Shown: piece after piece, positions 52,627 through 62,700 of the stretch
Position numbering within the stretch: the stretch's first letter is position 1
How the letters are laid out: each line of letters opens with the position of its first letter
Source: Planctomycetota bacterium
Lineage (GTDB): Bacteria; Planctomycetota; B15-G4
Assembly (NCBI GenBank): GCA_029259745.1
Contig: JAJDEO010000003.1
Coordinates: 1 to 64,000 of the forward strand
DNA: 64,000 nt
Direction: 5' to 3'
Made by a program: the position numbers and the translations under genes
The notes under the pieces: generated by a model
Database searches by the model: none
The model's input: only the letters and a program-made list of their open reading frames with translations
What the model was told of the DNA's origin: nothing

Positions 52627-53985
52627 TCACGGTGTGACGCCGGAGATGCCGTTCGAGGCGGCGAGATTCTTGGGACCGTCGGGGTCGACGTACCAGTGTT
52701 GGAACGCGAAGAAGGTGGAAGGCGGCAGGCCTTCGGGCCAGATGCCGTCGAAGCGAAGCCGACCGTCGGTGCCGATGATGAAGGGCCCGAACAGCACGTC
52801 CGGTGCCGGCACCATGACGCCCCCCTTGAACGGCAAGAGAAGCGCCGAGATCCCGATCACCAATGTCGTCGACGCGCCCGGGAGTGCGCCTTCAAGACAC
52901 AGCGAGACCGGCGTGTCATCGACAAGCGCACCTCGCCCGAAAAGGAAGGGATCGTTCAGCACAGGCAACGCGTTGCCGAGGTCGGACCAGGGGTCAGCGA
53001 CTGCGGGACTGTTGAACAGCACACCGAACGTGGGACTGAAGGCGTTCCACACGAGGTCGACACGCGCATCGCCGTCAACATCCCCCGCGGCAAAGCTGAC
53101 CATGAGCGAGTCGCCAGCATGGGTCTCAACGGGATCGAGCCCACCAAGGCTGTCTCCGCGGACGATCATCAACTGCCCGAGCGACTGCGAGAACCCGACG
53201 ATGTCGATCGCGCCATCGCCGTCAATGTCGTCGATGAGATCACCATTCGGAAACGACGGAAGCGGCTGTGTTGCCGACACCGTGTAGCCACCCGCGCCAT
53301 CGTCGAGCGCGACGAACATGCGCGAATCGATCCCTCCGAACGACGCACGACCGAGCAGGTCTGCGCGCGAGTCACCATTCACGTCATGCGCGAAGCGCGG
53401 GAAGACCACGAACGCCGCGCCGATCGAGCGCGTCGACGACCCAACAATCGCTCCGGTGTCATCACCTTCGAGGACGAGGACGGTGTCGTTCGACAGCACG
53501 AACACGTCGCTGTCACCGTCGCCATCAGCGTCCGCCACCGCAGCAGCGACGCCCGGGGAAACGGCCGTCGACACGACCGTCGGTGACGATAATCCCGTCG
53601 GCGTCGAGAGGAAGATCGACACCGACATGTCCGCGTTCGCTGTGACGACATCGGCACGATCGTCGCCGTCGAGATCACCAAGGGCAAGCCCTTGGCAGTC
53701 ACCTCCGGCGGCACTCGCAACACGCGCGAGGAACCCACCCGAGCCATCACCGCGCAGCCAGGACACTGTGTCGTCGCTATTGACGGTGACGACGTCGAGC
53801 GCGCCGTCCCCGTCGACGTCCGTCACGGCGAGCGCCGAGGCAATCGCGTTCGCGATCGGCAGATCAGCGACGAAACCACCTGCACCGTCGCCGCGGAACA
53901 CGATGACCTGCGCACCATCTGCAACGATCAGATCTCCGTGACCGCCGAGCGTCGTCGACGGCGCGCTTGGTAGACGCTCGCGCAC
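52627..53985 (-). CDS. FG-GAP/VCBS-repeat protein, N-terminus probably lost
   Basis: About 452 aa if the GTG at 53985 is used. The body is FG-GAP/VCBS propeller blades with 'DVDGDGALDVVT', 'DLDGDDRADVVT', 'DADGDGDSDVFV' calcium-binding loops, as in integrin-like secreted proteins. The last 120 residues are the shared module (PFKGGVMVPAPD) ending SNGISGVTP. Unlike every other complete bearer of the module in this window it has no signal peptide in any frame, and no ribosome binding site is visible. The frame is open to 54189, but that portion is Arg-rich and crosses the start of the divergent ParB-like gene. It is probably a 5'-truncated gene or one with an unnoticed frameshift. Confidence 0.6.
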   Translation of the reverse strand: MRERLPSAPSTTLGGHGDLIVADGAQVIVFRGDGAGGFVADLPIANAIASALAVTDVDGDGALDVVTVNSDDTVSWLRGDGSGGFLARVASAAGGDCQGLALGDLDGDDRADVVTANADMSVSIFLSTPTGLSSPTVVSTAVSPGVAAAVADADGDGDSDVFVLSNDTVLVLEGDDTGAIVGSSTRSIGAAFVVFPRFAHDVNGDSRADLLGRASFGGIDSRMFVALDDGAGGYTVSATQPLPSFPNGDLIDDIDGDGAIDIVGFSQSLGQLMIVRGDSLGGLDPVETHAGDSLMVSFAAGDVDGDARVDLVWNAFSPTFGVLFNSPAVADPWSDLGNALPVLNDPFLFGRGALVDDTPVSLCLEGALPGASTTLVIGISALLLPFKGGVMVPAPDVLFGPFIIGTDGRLRFDGIWPEGLPPSTFFAFQHWYVDPDGPKNLAASNGISGVTP

Positions 53986-54148
53986 GTGTCGGCGGTGGGC
54001 TGTTTCATCGCCTGGCGCCCGCCCAGACGCCCCGTCGTCGCATTCACGCACCAACACCACATCCCTCCGATAGATCTGCTTGGAATCGGGAGGCTGCTGC
54101 GGACAATGCCTCGCCTGCCTGCCGACCCGCCCCCATGAAGAGCCCGAA

Positions 54149-55159
54149 GTGAACGTCTCAACCCGCAAGCTCTCCGACCTCAAGCTCACCAGCGACTACC
54201 TCCGGCTCGACACAGACGTCAGCGCTCTGATGAAGAGCATCGAGAGTGTCGGCCTGATCCACCCTCTGACCATCAACCCGGACAACGAGTTGCTCGCCGG
54301 CGCTCGTCGCTACCAGGCGATCACCGAGCTCGGGTGGACGGAAGCCCCGGTGCACGTCGTCGACCGGAACGTGCTCGTTGAGGAGCTGATCTCGATCGAC
54401 GAGAACCTGGTGCGCAAGACGCTCACGACGCTCGAGCTCGAGCGGTCGCTCAACCGCGGGCGCGAGATCTACGAGTCGCTCAACCCGCAGGCGAACAAGG
54501 TCGACCTCTCCGCCGAGGAACCCACCGGCGAAGAGAGGCAGCAGAAGAAGGAGCGCGAGGATAAAGACGAGGACTCCTTCGCGGCCATCACTGCCGAGAA
54601 GACGGGTCTGTCGAAGGCGGTGATCAGTGGCGCGATCAAGCGCGACGCACTGGCGTCGGAGGCCGTGAAGAAGGCGCGCGACCACGGCGACCTGAACGCC
54701 ACCAAGACCAACGAGATCATCAAGCTCGAGAAGGACGTGCAGGCGGGCGTCCTGCCGTTGATCGCCGACAAGACGGCGAAGGAAACGCGTCGGATCGTCG
54801 CGGCCGCCAAGGTGGGCGGACTGTCTGCCGCCCAGGAGGAATCCGAGAAGGTGGTTCCGGTGCCGCGGGAGTATCGCCAGATGCTCTCGCCGATCCGACG
54901 GGTCAACAAGTCGATCAGTCGCATCCTGCTCGAGGAGCTTCGCTACGACGGCCCCGAGCAAAAGAAGATCAACGATCAGTTGCGGCTGCTGAAGGACAAC
55001 CTCGTGCAGTACTTCAAGATGATGGAGCCCGGTGCCCAAGTGACGGGCGCGTCGACGCAACCCGCGATGCACGAGCCGGCCGCCGCAGCGCCGTCCCCGC
55101 CGCCGTCTTCCGGTGCGGATGACCAGGACGGGATGCTCTCCGCGTCGGCCGCCGGATAA
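54149..55159 (+). CDS. ParB/Srx-like domain protein
   Basis: A 336-aa protein. Residues 1-95 are a ParB N-terminal (ParB/sulfiredoxin-fold) domain: LGxT-like core reads SVGLIHPLTINPDNELLAG followed by ARRYQAITELGW, with IDENLVRKTLTTLE continuing it. Residues 110-160 are highly charged (QQKKEREDKDED). The middle (SKAVISGAIKRD) may be a DNA-binding helix-turn-helix. The tail is Pro/Ala/Ser-rich. No ParA gene is adjacent, so this is not a standard partition locus; related proteins occur in plasmids, phages and regulators. The GTG at 54149 is favoured; an ATG at 54080 would add a Cys-rich, non-homologous stretch. Confidence 0.75.
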   Translation: MNVSTRKLSDLKLTSDYLRLDTDVSALMKSIESVGLIHPLTINPDNELLAGARRYQAITELGWTEAPVHVVDRNVLVEELISIDENLVRKTLTTLELERSLNRGREIYESLNPQANKVDLSAEEPTGEERQQKKEREDKDEDSFAAITAEKTGLSKAVISGAIKRDALASEAVKKARDHGDLNATKTNEIIKLEKDVQAGVLPLIADKTAKETRRIVAAAKVGGLSAAQEESEKVVPVPREYRQMLSPIRRVNKSISRILLEELRYDGPEQKKINDQLRLLKDNLVQYFKMMEPGAQVTGASTQPAMHEPAAAAPSPPPSSGADDQDGMLSASAAG

Positions 55160-55258
55160 CGCCCGCTCGACGACGACCACGCACGGATCGTTCAGCCCCG
55201 ATGTCCGTTGGCCGTCGATGCACTCGTGGACTGGGCGCCTCGATGAGCCCGGCGCGCG

Positions 55259-55305
55259 CTAGCAGCCTTCTGTGAGAAGGCCCTGGTCAAGGTCTCAGTG
55301 GATCA
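55259..55305. repeat. 47-bp long-range inverted repeat, copy 2
   Basis: Inverted copy of 96-142 with one mismatch. It covers the last five codons and stop of the N-formylglutamate amidohydrolase gene (C-terminal DPLRP) and about 28 bases beyond. This means that the gene's end was either created by, or is the source of, the repeated sequence. Confidence 0.85.
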
Positions 55306-55997
55306 GCGGCTTCGCACAGCGTGGTCACGACGTCCGCGCGGAGGTCGCGCCATGTCGACGGCGACGCGGCGTGAAAGCGTTGCGAGACTTCGATCTCGAA
55401 GCCGAGGTAGCACGCCGCGTCGAAGCGACGACGCAGCGACGTCGCCAGTCCGTCCGCAGTGCCGCGGTAGGGTTGGTTGCGGCGCGCACGGAGATCGGGA
55501 CGCGTGCGTCGGCAGGCCGCCGCCCAGCGCACGGCGAAGGCACGTTCGCCGGGGCGCGCGGGGTCATAGAGCAGGCCGAGGTCGACGCTGCGTTCGACGC
55601 CGTGCCAGACCGGCGTGAAAGAATGGATCGAGAAGTGCACGACTGTCGTCGCGCGCAACAACGCGGCCGCGACGCGTCGCTCGACCTCGTCGCGGTGCGG
55701 ACGCCACCAACCTGTGAGAAGCGCAGCCCGGGTCGCGTCGTCGAGGTTCGCGGTGTACTCGGAGAACACGGCGCGATGACGCTCGGAGCGATTCGTGTCG
55801 ACGAGCAGCCGCGTGACCTCCGTCGCGACGACATCGGTGCCGAAGGCCGACGCGACGTCGTGCGCCAACTCGAGCGCTCCGATATCCCATCCGCGATGCG
55901 ACGCCAGCGCCGACTCCGCTTGCGTGAACAGCGCCTGCTCGCTCGCGGGCACGGCATTCGACGCATGCTCGCAGGTGACGACGAACGCCACGCTCAT
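55287..55997 (-). CDS. N-formylglutamate amidohydrolase-like protein
   Basis: A 236-aa zinc-hydrolase of the N-formylglutamate amidohydrolase family. VTCEHASNAVP (7-17) carries the Glu/His metal ligands, VVHFSIHSFTPVWHG (119-133) is the second signature, and RSVDLGLLYDP and RRNQPYRGTADGL complete the family pattern. It is the last gene of the amidoligase operon and overlaps the GCS2 gene by four bases (ATGA). In this context it may hydrolyse an amide or isopeptide made by the ligases rather than act in histidine breakdown. Its last codons lie in the 47-bp repeat. The long upstream open frame overlaps the GCS2 gene and is rejected. Confidence 0.85.
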   Translation of the reverse strand: MSVAFVVTCEHASNAVPASEQALFTQAESALASHRGWDIGALELAHDVASAFGTDVVATEVTRLLVDTNRSERHRAVFSEYTANLDDATRAALLTGWWRPHRDEVERRVAAALLRATTVVHFSIHSFTPVWHGVERSVDLGLLYDPARPGERAFAVRWAAACRRTRPDLRARRNQPYRGTADGLATSLRRRFDAACYLGFEIEVSQRFHAASPSTWRDLRADVVTTLCEAADPLRP

Positions 55998-57220
55998 GGC
56001 GAGAACGCACGGCTCTCGGCGAGGCAGGCACAAAGCTCTGCGGCCATGTGCCGCAGCGCCGCGCGATCGGGCGTCGGGCCGGTGGCCGCCAGCATGCGCT
56101 CGGCCAGGGTTCCCCGCGCCAAGATCACATCGAGCGACGGCGCCAGTTCGTCGGGCCCGTCGAACGTCGCGTCGATGAGATGCTTCCAGAGGTCGCCGAG
56201 TGTCGTCGCGCGGGCACCCATGAGGTCGGTCAGTCGGCCGTCCACGTGCGCCGCTGGCCCACGCGCGATCGCTTCGTGCAGCTGCGCGACGAGCAGGTCG
56301 CTCGGACACTGCTGCTGCGTGGCTCGGCTCGACCAGCGTTCGTCGACGAGCGCACGCACAACGGCCGTCACGGCTGCCGCGATCGCGAGGTCGGCACCGG
56401 ACCACTCCTGCGCATCGATGAGGCGGATCTCGATCGCCATGCGATCAAAGCGCGCGATCGCGCCGCGTGCGTTCGTCCACTCTTGACCCATGAGCACGGG
56501 ACCGGCCCCGATCGCCTCGAGGTCTCGATCGATCGGCGCGAAGACGTGTTCGCGATAGTCGGCAAAGGTCCATAGCGCCTCGGGGATCACGTCGCCCGTC
56601 ATCGCCGGCGTGCGGCGCGCGTTGTCGCAGTAGTAACCGAGTCGACTGTCGAGGCTTCCGCTCACCTTGCCCTCGACGAACGGGCTCGCCGCCGCGAGTG
56701 CCGGGATCAACGGCAAGACGATTCGCACGGCGGCCATCAGACGCGCGAACTCATCCTCACCGTGGAACGGCAGGTTGAGGTGTACGCTCTGGAGGTTCGA
56801 CCAACCGTGGCGGCGACAGTCGAAGAGTCGGTCGTATTCGCCGTAGATCACGCCCGTCTCATGCGGCCAGATCGTCGTTTCGCGGGCGGGGTCCATCCAC
56901 GGGTGCATCGCGCCGGGCATGAGCCGCGCGCCGTGCTTGCGCGCGAGGGCGTCGAGTCGGTGGGCGCTCGCAGCGAAGTGCGCCGCGAGCCCTTCCCAAT
57001 GCCGCGCCGGTTGAGCCGTCTTCAACTCGACGACATGGGTCACGAGTTCGTTCGACCAACCGATCGCACCGTCGTCGACGTCCTCGATCCACTCGTCGCC
57101 GCCACTGGCATCGCGCAGCAGCTCGTCGACGACCGGCTTGACGTCAAACGTCTCGGCGTCGACGACCATCGACTCGATCTCGATCCCGACCACTTCGAAC
57201 AACGAAAACGTCTTCGTCAC
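55994..57220 (-). CDS. GCS2-type carboxylate-amine ligase
   Basis: A 408-aa protein of glutamate-cysteine ligase family 2. GIEIESMVVD (12-21) opens the ATP/metal-binding core, then HVVELKTAQPA, QSVHLNLPFHGEDEFARLM, and AIEIRLIDAQE near the end of the catalytic sheet. Such enzymes form amide bonds using ATP, either in glutathione-like synthesis or in peptide tagging. The GTG start at 57220 overlaps the stop of the ATP-grasp gene by four bases. It probably elongates or caps the product of the preceding ATP-grasp ligase. Confidence 0.88.
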   Translation of the reverse strand: MTKTFSLFEVVGIEIESMVVDAETFDVKPVVDELLRDASGGDEWIEDVDDGAIGWSNELVTHVVELKTAQPARHWEGLAAHFAASAHRLDALARKHGARLMPGAMHPWMDPARETTIWPHETGVIYGEYDRLFDCRRHGWSNLQSVHLNLPFHGEDEFARLMAAVRIVLPLIPALAAASPFVEGKVSGSLDSRLGYYCDNARRTPAMTGDVIPEALWTFADYREHVFAPIDRDLEAIGAGPVLMGQEWTNARGAIARFDRMAIEIRLIDAQEWSGADLAIAAAVTAVVRALVDERWSSRATQQQCPSDLLVAQLHEAIARGPAAHVDGRLTDLMGARATTLGDLWKHLIDATFDGPDELAPSLDVILARGTLAERMLAATGPTPDRAALRHMAAELCACLAESRAFSP

Positions 57221-58680
57221 GACGACACTCCTCGGCGATTGCCGTCGACGCGCTCGAACATGCCGCGCAGGATGGTTCGGTAGAGTTCCCCCTCGAGCAC
57301 GGCATCTTCGCAGCCGGCTTCGATGCTGGGGTTGTCATTCACTTCGATGACGACCACTCGGCCGTCGATATCCTTGAGGTCGACGCCGTAGAGGCCGTCA
57401 CCGATGGCAGCAGCCGCTCGCACCGCCGTGGAGACCACCGCCGGGGGCGCATCTTCGAGCGGCAGCGTGTCGGACCGGCCGTAGCGGAAGCGTCCGGTGT
57501 CCGTCTTCTTGATGATCTGCCAATGGCCGCGCGCCATGTAGTAGCGACATGCGTACAAGGGCTTGCCGTCGAAGACGCCGATGCGCCAGTCGAAACCGGA
57601 TGGCAGGAACTCCTGCACCAGCACCATGTCCGACTCTTCGAGGAGAGCCGCGTGCTTGGCGAGTTCGTCAGGCCCGTCGCAGAGCAGCACGCCCTGTGAG
57701 AAGGCACTGTCGGGCACCTTCAGGACGCACGGATAGCCGATGCGACGCTCGATCTCCTCGGGATCGAGGTCGTGCGTGAGCCAGGTGCGCGGCGCAGGGA
57801 TCTTGTTCACCGAGAACATCTCGGACTGGAAGACCTTGTTCGTGCAGCGAAGGATCGACTGTGGATCGTCGATGACGACCAAGCCCTCCGACTCGGCCTT
57901 CTGCGCGAACCGGAAAGTGTGATGATTGACGGCCGTCGTCTCGCGGATGAGCAGGGCATCGAACTCGGCAAGGCGCGAGAAGTCGTCACGGCCGATCATC
58001 TCGACGGCGAACCCGACGTCTTCGGCTGCATCGCGGAAGCGCGCGAGGGCCTTGGGATTCGAAGGACTGAGTTCTTCGTTCGGGTCGTGCAGGATTGCGA
58101 GGTCGTAGACGGTCGTGCGCTTCGCCCGGCCGCCGTAGCGCGGTCGTTCGATGTGCGTGCGCGCTGCAGCGTGCATGAACTCAACGTGTGAGTCGGGCAC
58201 ATCGCGCAGGGCGATCGGCTTGATCGACGCAAGGTGCCAGCGATCGGTCCGCCTGAACGTCGCGCGCAGCAGCGGCGCCGGAAACTCGTCGAACAGCCGG
58301 GCGGCGAGGCGATCGTGGCGCTTGGCGAGGTTACGCCGGAAGTAGATGCTCAGCACGAACTCATCGCTGCGGATGTCAGCGAGGCTGCGTTCGATCAACG
58401 CATCGAGGTCGCTGTCGAGCAGACGCACCGCAGAGCGCATCTTCATGTTCAGCACGGCCATGAGCGCGGGGAACGGCCGGTGGCGCCGTGCTGCGGCGAG
58501 GAGCGAGACGTAGTAGCCCTCGCCTTGGTAGCGGTACGAACGGCAGAGGTTGTAGACACGAACGTGGCGTTCGGTCGTCCAAGAGCTGTTCGTGAGATAG
58601 TCACGGGCGAGCACGATGTCGACGCCCGGGATATCGTGGGGCCAGTCGGATGCCCGACTCACGACGAGGATCGTACGCAT
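57217..58680 (-). CDS. RLAN-domain RimK-like ATP-grasp ligase
   Basis: A 487-aa protein. Residues 1-150 are the RimK-like N-terminal (RLAN) domain (MRTILVVSRASDWP, YRYQGEGYYVSLLAAARRH). Residues 190-480 are RimK-type ATP-grasp: ALLIRETTAVNHHTFRFA, YPCVLKVPDSAFSQGVLL with the ATP lysine, MVLVQEFLPSGFDWRIGVFD, and VVVIEVNDNPSIEAG with metal-binding Glu and Asn. RimK-like enzymes add amino acids, often Glu, to proteins or small molecules. It starts four bases after the C39-like gene, in the same operon. Confidence 0.92.
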   Translation of the reverse strand: MRTILVVSRASDWPHDIPGVDIVLARDYLTNSSWTTERHVRVYNLCRSYRYQGEGYYVSLLAAARRHRPFPALMAVLNMKMRSAVRLLDSDLDALIERSLADIRSDEFVLSIYFRRNLAKRHDRLAARLFDEFPAPLLRATFRRTDRWHLASIKPIALRDVPDSHVEFMHAAARTHIERPRYGGRAKRTTVYDLAILHDPNEELSPSNPKALARFRDAAEDVGFAVEMIGRDDFSRLAEFDALLIRETTAVNHHTFRFAQKAESEGLVVIDDPQSILRCTNKVFQSEMFSVNKIPAPRTWLTHDLDPEEIERRIGYPCVLKVPDSAFSQGVLLCDGPDELAKHAALLEESDMVLVQEFLPSGFDWRIGVFDGKPLYACRYYMARGHWQIIKKTDTGRFRYGRSDTLPLEDAPPAVVSTAVRAAAAIGDGLYGVDLKDIDGRVVVIEVNDNPSIEAGCEDAVLEGELYRTILRGMFERVDGNRRGVSS

Positions 58681-58684
58681 CGTT

Positions 58685-59392
58685 TCAGTCTTGCGGTGGG
58701 GTGATCGTGATCAGGTTGCCATCGTGCGTGAGGACGCCGAGGAAGATCGCCCCTAGCAGGCGTTTGATAGGCACAGCATAGGTGTGCTCGGCCGCGTAGG
58801 GGTTGGGATAGAGCGGATCCGAGACGAGCACGTGTTCGTCTTCTTGACGGAACCCCGTGAGGACGACGAAGTGTCCAACCGGGTCGCCCGCGACGTCGTC
58901 AGGCGTGCCGTCGTCGTGCGCACGCGCCTCGTGATAGAGGTAGCTGGCGGAGAGCCCGACGAGGATCGGTACGCCTGCGTTGAGCGTGTCGCGCAGGATA
59001 TCGGCGTGCAGGTCGCACAACTCGACCTGCCCGCCCTCCGCAACGAACGTCGCATAGGCCTCGCACGCACGCACGACCTTCGGGTCGCCGTGCAACGCTG
59101 CTCGTTGACGCAACTTGTCCTCGAGCGAAACTCCAGGCAGGAACCACGTCGGGTCGACGACCTGCAGGTTCCACGAGCGCAGCGTGACACGGTAGCCGCG
59201 ACGCAAGGCACTGAGCGCGAGCAAGACGCCAAGCGTCCCGCCCGTATGGAGACTCGGGACTTCGGCCTCCACGTCATCGAAGCTCAGGTCGTCTCCGAAA
59301 AAGTTGTAGATGGCGTGCAGGCACGTCGGCCCGCACGTGTCATCCGTGGGCTGCGGCTGGATCTCGAACTTCCGGAGACGTTCGTCGCTCAA
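58685..59392 (-). CDS. Papain-like (C39-type) peptidase of the amidoligase operon
   Basis: A 235-aa protein. Cys20 in TDDTCGPTC, His174 in DPVGHFVVLTG and Asp192 in VLVSDPLYP form a plausible Cys-His-Asp triad of the C39-like fold. There is no signal peptide and no transporter fusion. Such peptidases occur in operons with RLAN/ATP-grasp and GCS2-type ligases, where they may trim or remove the ligated peptide. The start is TTG 59392, with GAGGG seven bases upstream. It is the first gene of a four-gene operon with gaps of 4, -4 and -4 bases. Confidence 0.85.
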   Translation of the reverse strand: MSDERLRKFEIQPQPTDDTCGPTCLHAIYNFFGDDLSFDDVEAEVPSLHTGGTLGVLLALSALRRGYRVTLRSWNLQVVDPTWFLPGVSLEDKLRQRAALHGDPKVVRACEAYATFVAEGGQVELCDLHADILRDTLNAGVPILVGLSASYLYHEARAHDDGTPDDVAGDPVGHFVVLTGFRQEDEHVLVSDPLYPNPYAAEHTYAVPIKRLLGAIFLGVLTHDGNLITITPPQD

Positions 59393-59763
59393 GCGGCAAC
59401 CCTCGGGGCGCTACACGCCACCGTCATCGTCATCGTGCTGACCATCGTGCCCATCGCTGCTTCCATCTCAGAGCGTCGGCTCGCGCTGCCAAGGCGTTGC
59501 AGCCCCAAGCCAAGCCGACTCCCGTTCGCGACCCCGTTCACGATGCTTCTCGAAAGCTCGAACGCGCGACTCACGACCGGAGTGGCCAGACAGTAACCAA
59601 GGCCCCTCGATTCGCCAAGGGACACCGTCAACTCACGCTCAGGTCACCCCACCTTTGCCCCGAGCCCTCCGCGCCCTGTTCGTGGACGGACGGATCGCTC
59701 GGCACGACCGGCTCGGTACGACCGGCACACGTGTACGACACTTCCGCCATGGAGCACGGCGGA
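59393..59763. other. Intergenic region upstream of amidoligase operon
   Basis: About 370 bases. It should contain the promoter of the amidoligase operon and the end of the beta-helix transcription unit. I see no gene, strong hairpin or operator. Confidence 0.45.
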
Positions 59764-62700
59764 TCAGGGCAGGAGCTCGACGCGCAATGCGTTCGACAAT
59801 CCCCAGCCAGCAGGTTGCGCGAGGTCGGTGACGACGAACTGCACGTAGACGTCGGCAGGTCCCATGCCACCGGGGACGTTCGTGATCGACACGACGCCGG
59901 TCGGATCGGCCACGAACGGGAACAAGCCCTGGATCGGCAACGGCACCAGCGTGCCCGTCGCGAAGGGCTGCGGCGCGAAGGTTGCCGAGACGACGAGCCA
60001 CGCGAAACTCACGGGCGGCGCTCCTTCGAGACGCAGCTCAGCGACGGCGCCCGTCGCCAGCTCATCGCCACACAGGGACAGCGTCGCCGAGCCGGGGCCG
60101 CCGAAACCGATGTCCGGCTGGCAGACGACACCGGGTCCGGGTGCGACGGAAACCTGCACCGTGTCGGATGTCGCTTGGAAACGTTCATCGCGCGCGATGA
60201 CGCGCACTCGCAGGTCCGCCAGGCCCGTGCTGGAGGGAAGCGTCCAGTCGTAGGACGTCGCATCACCGGGAAGCTGCCGCACGACGGAGTGCCACGTTTC
60301 GCCGGCGTCGTACGAGGCCTGGATGTCGAACGAACGCAGGCCCTCGTCGTCGCTCGCGCTCCACGCCATGCGCACGGTTTGACCGCCCATCAGCACGCTT
60401 TGGTCCGTCGGCGACGTGAGGTTGAGCTGCGGCGGAGCATCGCCGGCCAGCACATGCGGGCGAATCGAGAAGTAGTCGCCGACGTACCACCCGTCGTCGT
60501 AGATCGCGTAGCGTGCCAGGTCGGTGCTGGCGGCCGGGACGTCGTTGAAGAGGAGGCTGATGCCCTCGTCGAAACCGTGATAGCCGAGGCTCACGAACGT
60601 ACGCATGTCGTCGAGCAGGATGAACGCATCTCCGGTGACCCCCGTGTACTGATACGCGAACTGCTGACCGACGACGACCCCGTTCGAGAGGTCCGTCTGG
60701 ATCGCGAACGGCTCGTTGCCTGCCGCTTGGTACGACAGCAGCACCTCGCTCCAACCCTCTTGGCCCTTGTCGTCGACGGAGACGATGCGGAAGACCGGCG
60801 GGTTGTTGTTCGACGACGGCACCGCGTCGGGGATCGTGATCTCGACCGAGCGCGCGGTCGGCGCGATGTTCGGGATCATGACCGAAAGCGGCGGGTTGCC
60901 ACTGTGGGGCGAGTACTCGAGACGTTGGGCGACGATCGAGCCGTCGTCCTCGGTCGACCAGTGCAGCCAGAGCTTGTCGCCGGACGTCGCGTGGTAGTAG
61001 AGCGGCTCGAGGCGTACGAGTGGCGGGTGGTCTGTGAAATCCGGTTCAGCGGTCAGGAAGGGAAGGACGTCGACAGAGCCGACGACGGCGTCGCCTTCAC
61101 CAGCGGGATTCGAGAAGTGCAGCGGCCCCGTGGGATGACCCCACCAGTTGCCCTCCGCAAACTCGGAGTTCTGCGGACCGAGATCGTTGATCGCGAGGAC
61201 GTTCCCCGCGAAGACGTTGGGGTTCTTGCGCCCGTCGATGTTCGCCGAGCCCGTCCCCGCCGACGTCTGCACGCCTTCGTCATTGCCGAGGAAGCGCGTC
61301 TTACCGGCCTCGATCGATCCGAACGTGTTCGCGTTCGTGCCGATGACGTTGTTGCGCACGATGCAGCTCTCGAGCCGCACGTTCGTGTTCGTCGCCAAGA
61401 CGCCGAGCTCTGCGTGTTCGATGACGCAATGCTCGAGCTTCGGGCGATAGCCGTTCACACCGAACCCGATGCCGCGCCAGCCGAGCGCGGGGGTCCGTGC
61501 CGTGAAGGTGATCGGATCGGTCGGCGTACCGATCGCCCGAAGCTGACTCGCGAAGTTCGCGGCGATGAAGGCGTCCGGGTCGAGCTCGATGCGCGTGCCG
61601 GGTTCGATGTTGACGATCCCACCGAGATCCGTGAACGAGGAGTCGTAGCGCCAGACGTAAGGAACGTCGAGGCGCGCGAAGGAGATCACGCCCCGCGCAT
61701 AGCCGCCGGTGAACTCCACGACGTTGACGCCGTTGCCCGACGTCGGCACGACGCTGCCCGGAGCGAGCCCGCCGCCGTACAGCGTGACGGGCAGCGGGTT
61801 GTTGGCGATCACGTTGTTGGGGCCGAGGAAGTGGTCGCTTCCGAAGAAGATCAGTGGCGCATCGCCTGCGAAGTGATCGTCGATGTAGTTCACCACCGTG
61901 ACACCATCGATGTGCATCGGGCTCGACGCATCGTCACGGAACGAGAGCAACGGCGCGTTGTCGAACGTCGTGTCGTCGATGCGGAGGTAGGAGTCTTTCA
62001 GCTCGATCTCCCCGTTCGTGACCAAGACGTCGTCGAGCACGATCGTCGACTGCACGGCCCCGATCCCAGCCGTGCGCGCATTGGGCATGAACGGCTCACT
62101 GAAGACGGAATGCGCCATGGACAACGACGCACCGAACGCGGTGTTGATGCGCACGCCGCAGTCGAGGTGCTCGATGTCGGCCGTGGCCGGTGTGTAGGGA
62201 CCGACGCCGAAGATCTCCGTGAAGCCGACGAACACGCGGTGCGTTCCGACGGGCGTCCCTTCGGCAAGCGCGAACACGACGGGATCACCGGCCGTACCTT
62301 CGACGCGCAGGTTGCCCTGCACGCGCAGCAGCGCGCTGTTCTTGAAGACGACCTCCGTGCCTGCATCGATCACGAGCGTCGCGGTTGGCGGCACGACCTT
62401 CTCGGCGACGAGCACCAGCGTTCCCATCGCCGGCGTCCAGTGCAGGACTTGCCCCGGAGCCGGAAGCGGCGGATCGATCGTGCGCATGATCGTCAGCGCG
62501 TCGACGGACGCAGCGGGCGTCGAGCCTCCCGTCCAGGTGTCGTACACGTAGCGCAGCGCGAGGCGCCCGCCGCTCCCTGGCAACGTCGCCGATGCCGTTG
62601 CGAAGCAGTGATTCCCGGAGCACGACTGCACGTTGAGCGCGATGTTCTCGGTGAAGTCACCGACGTCGCTCCACTGCGAACCCGTCGTCGCGCCGCCCGT

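Noticed and set aside
55998..56405. Upstream extension of the N-formylglutamate amidohydrolase gene
   Set aside because: Entirely within the GCS2 gene in another frame; ATG 55997 gives the standard family start and a four-base overlap.
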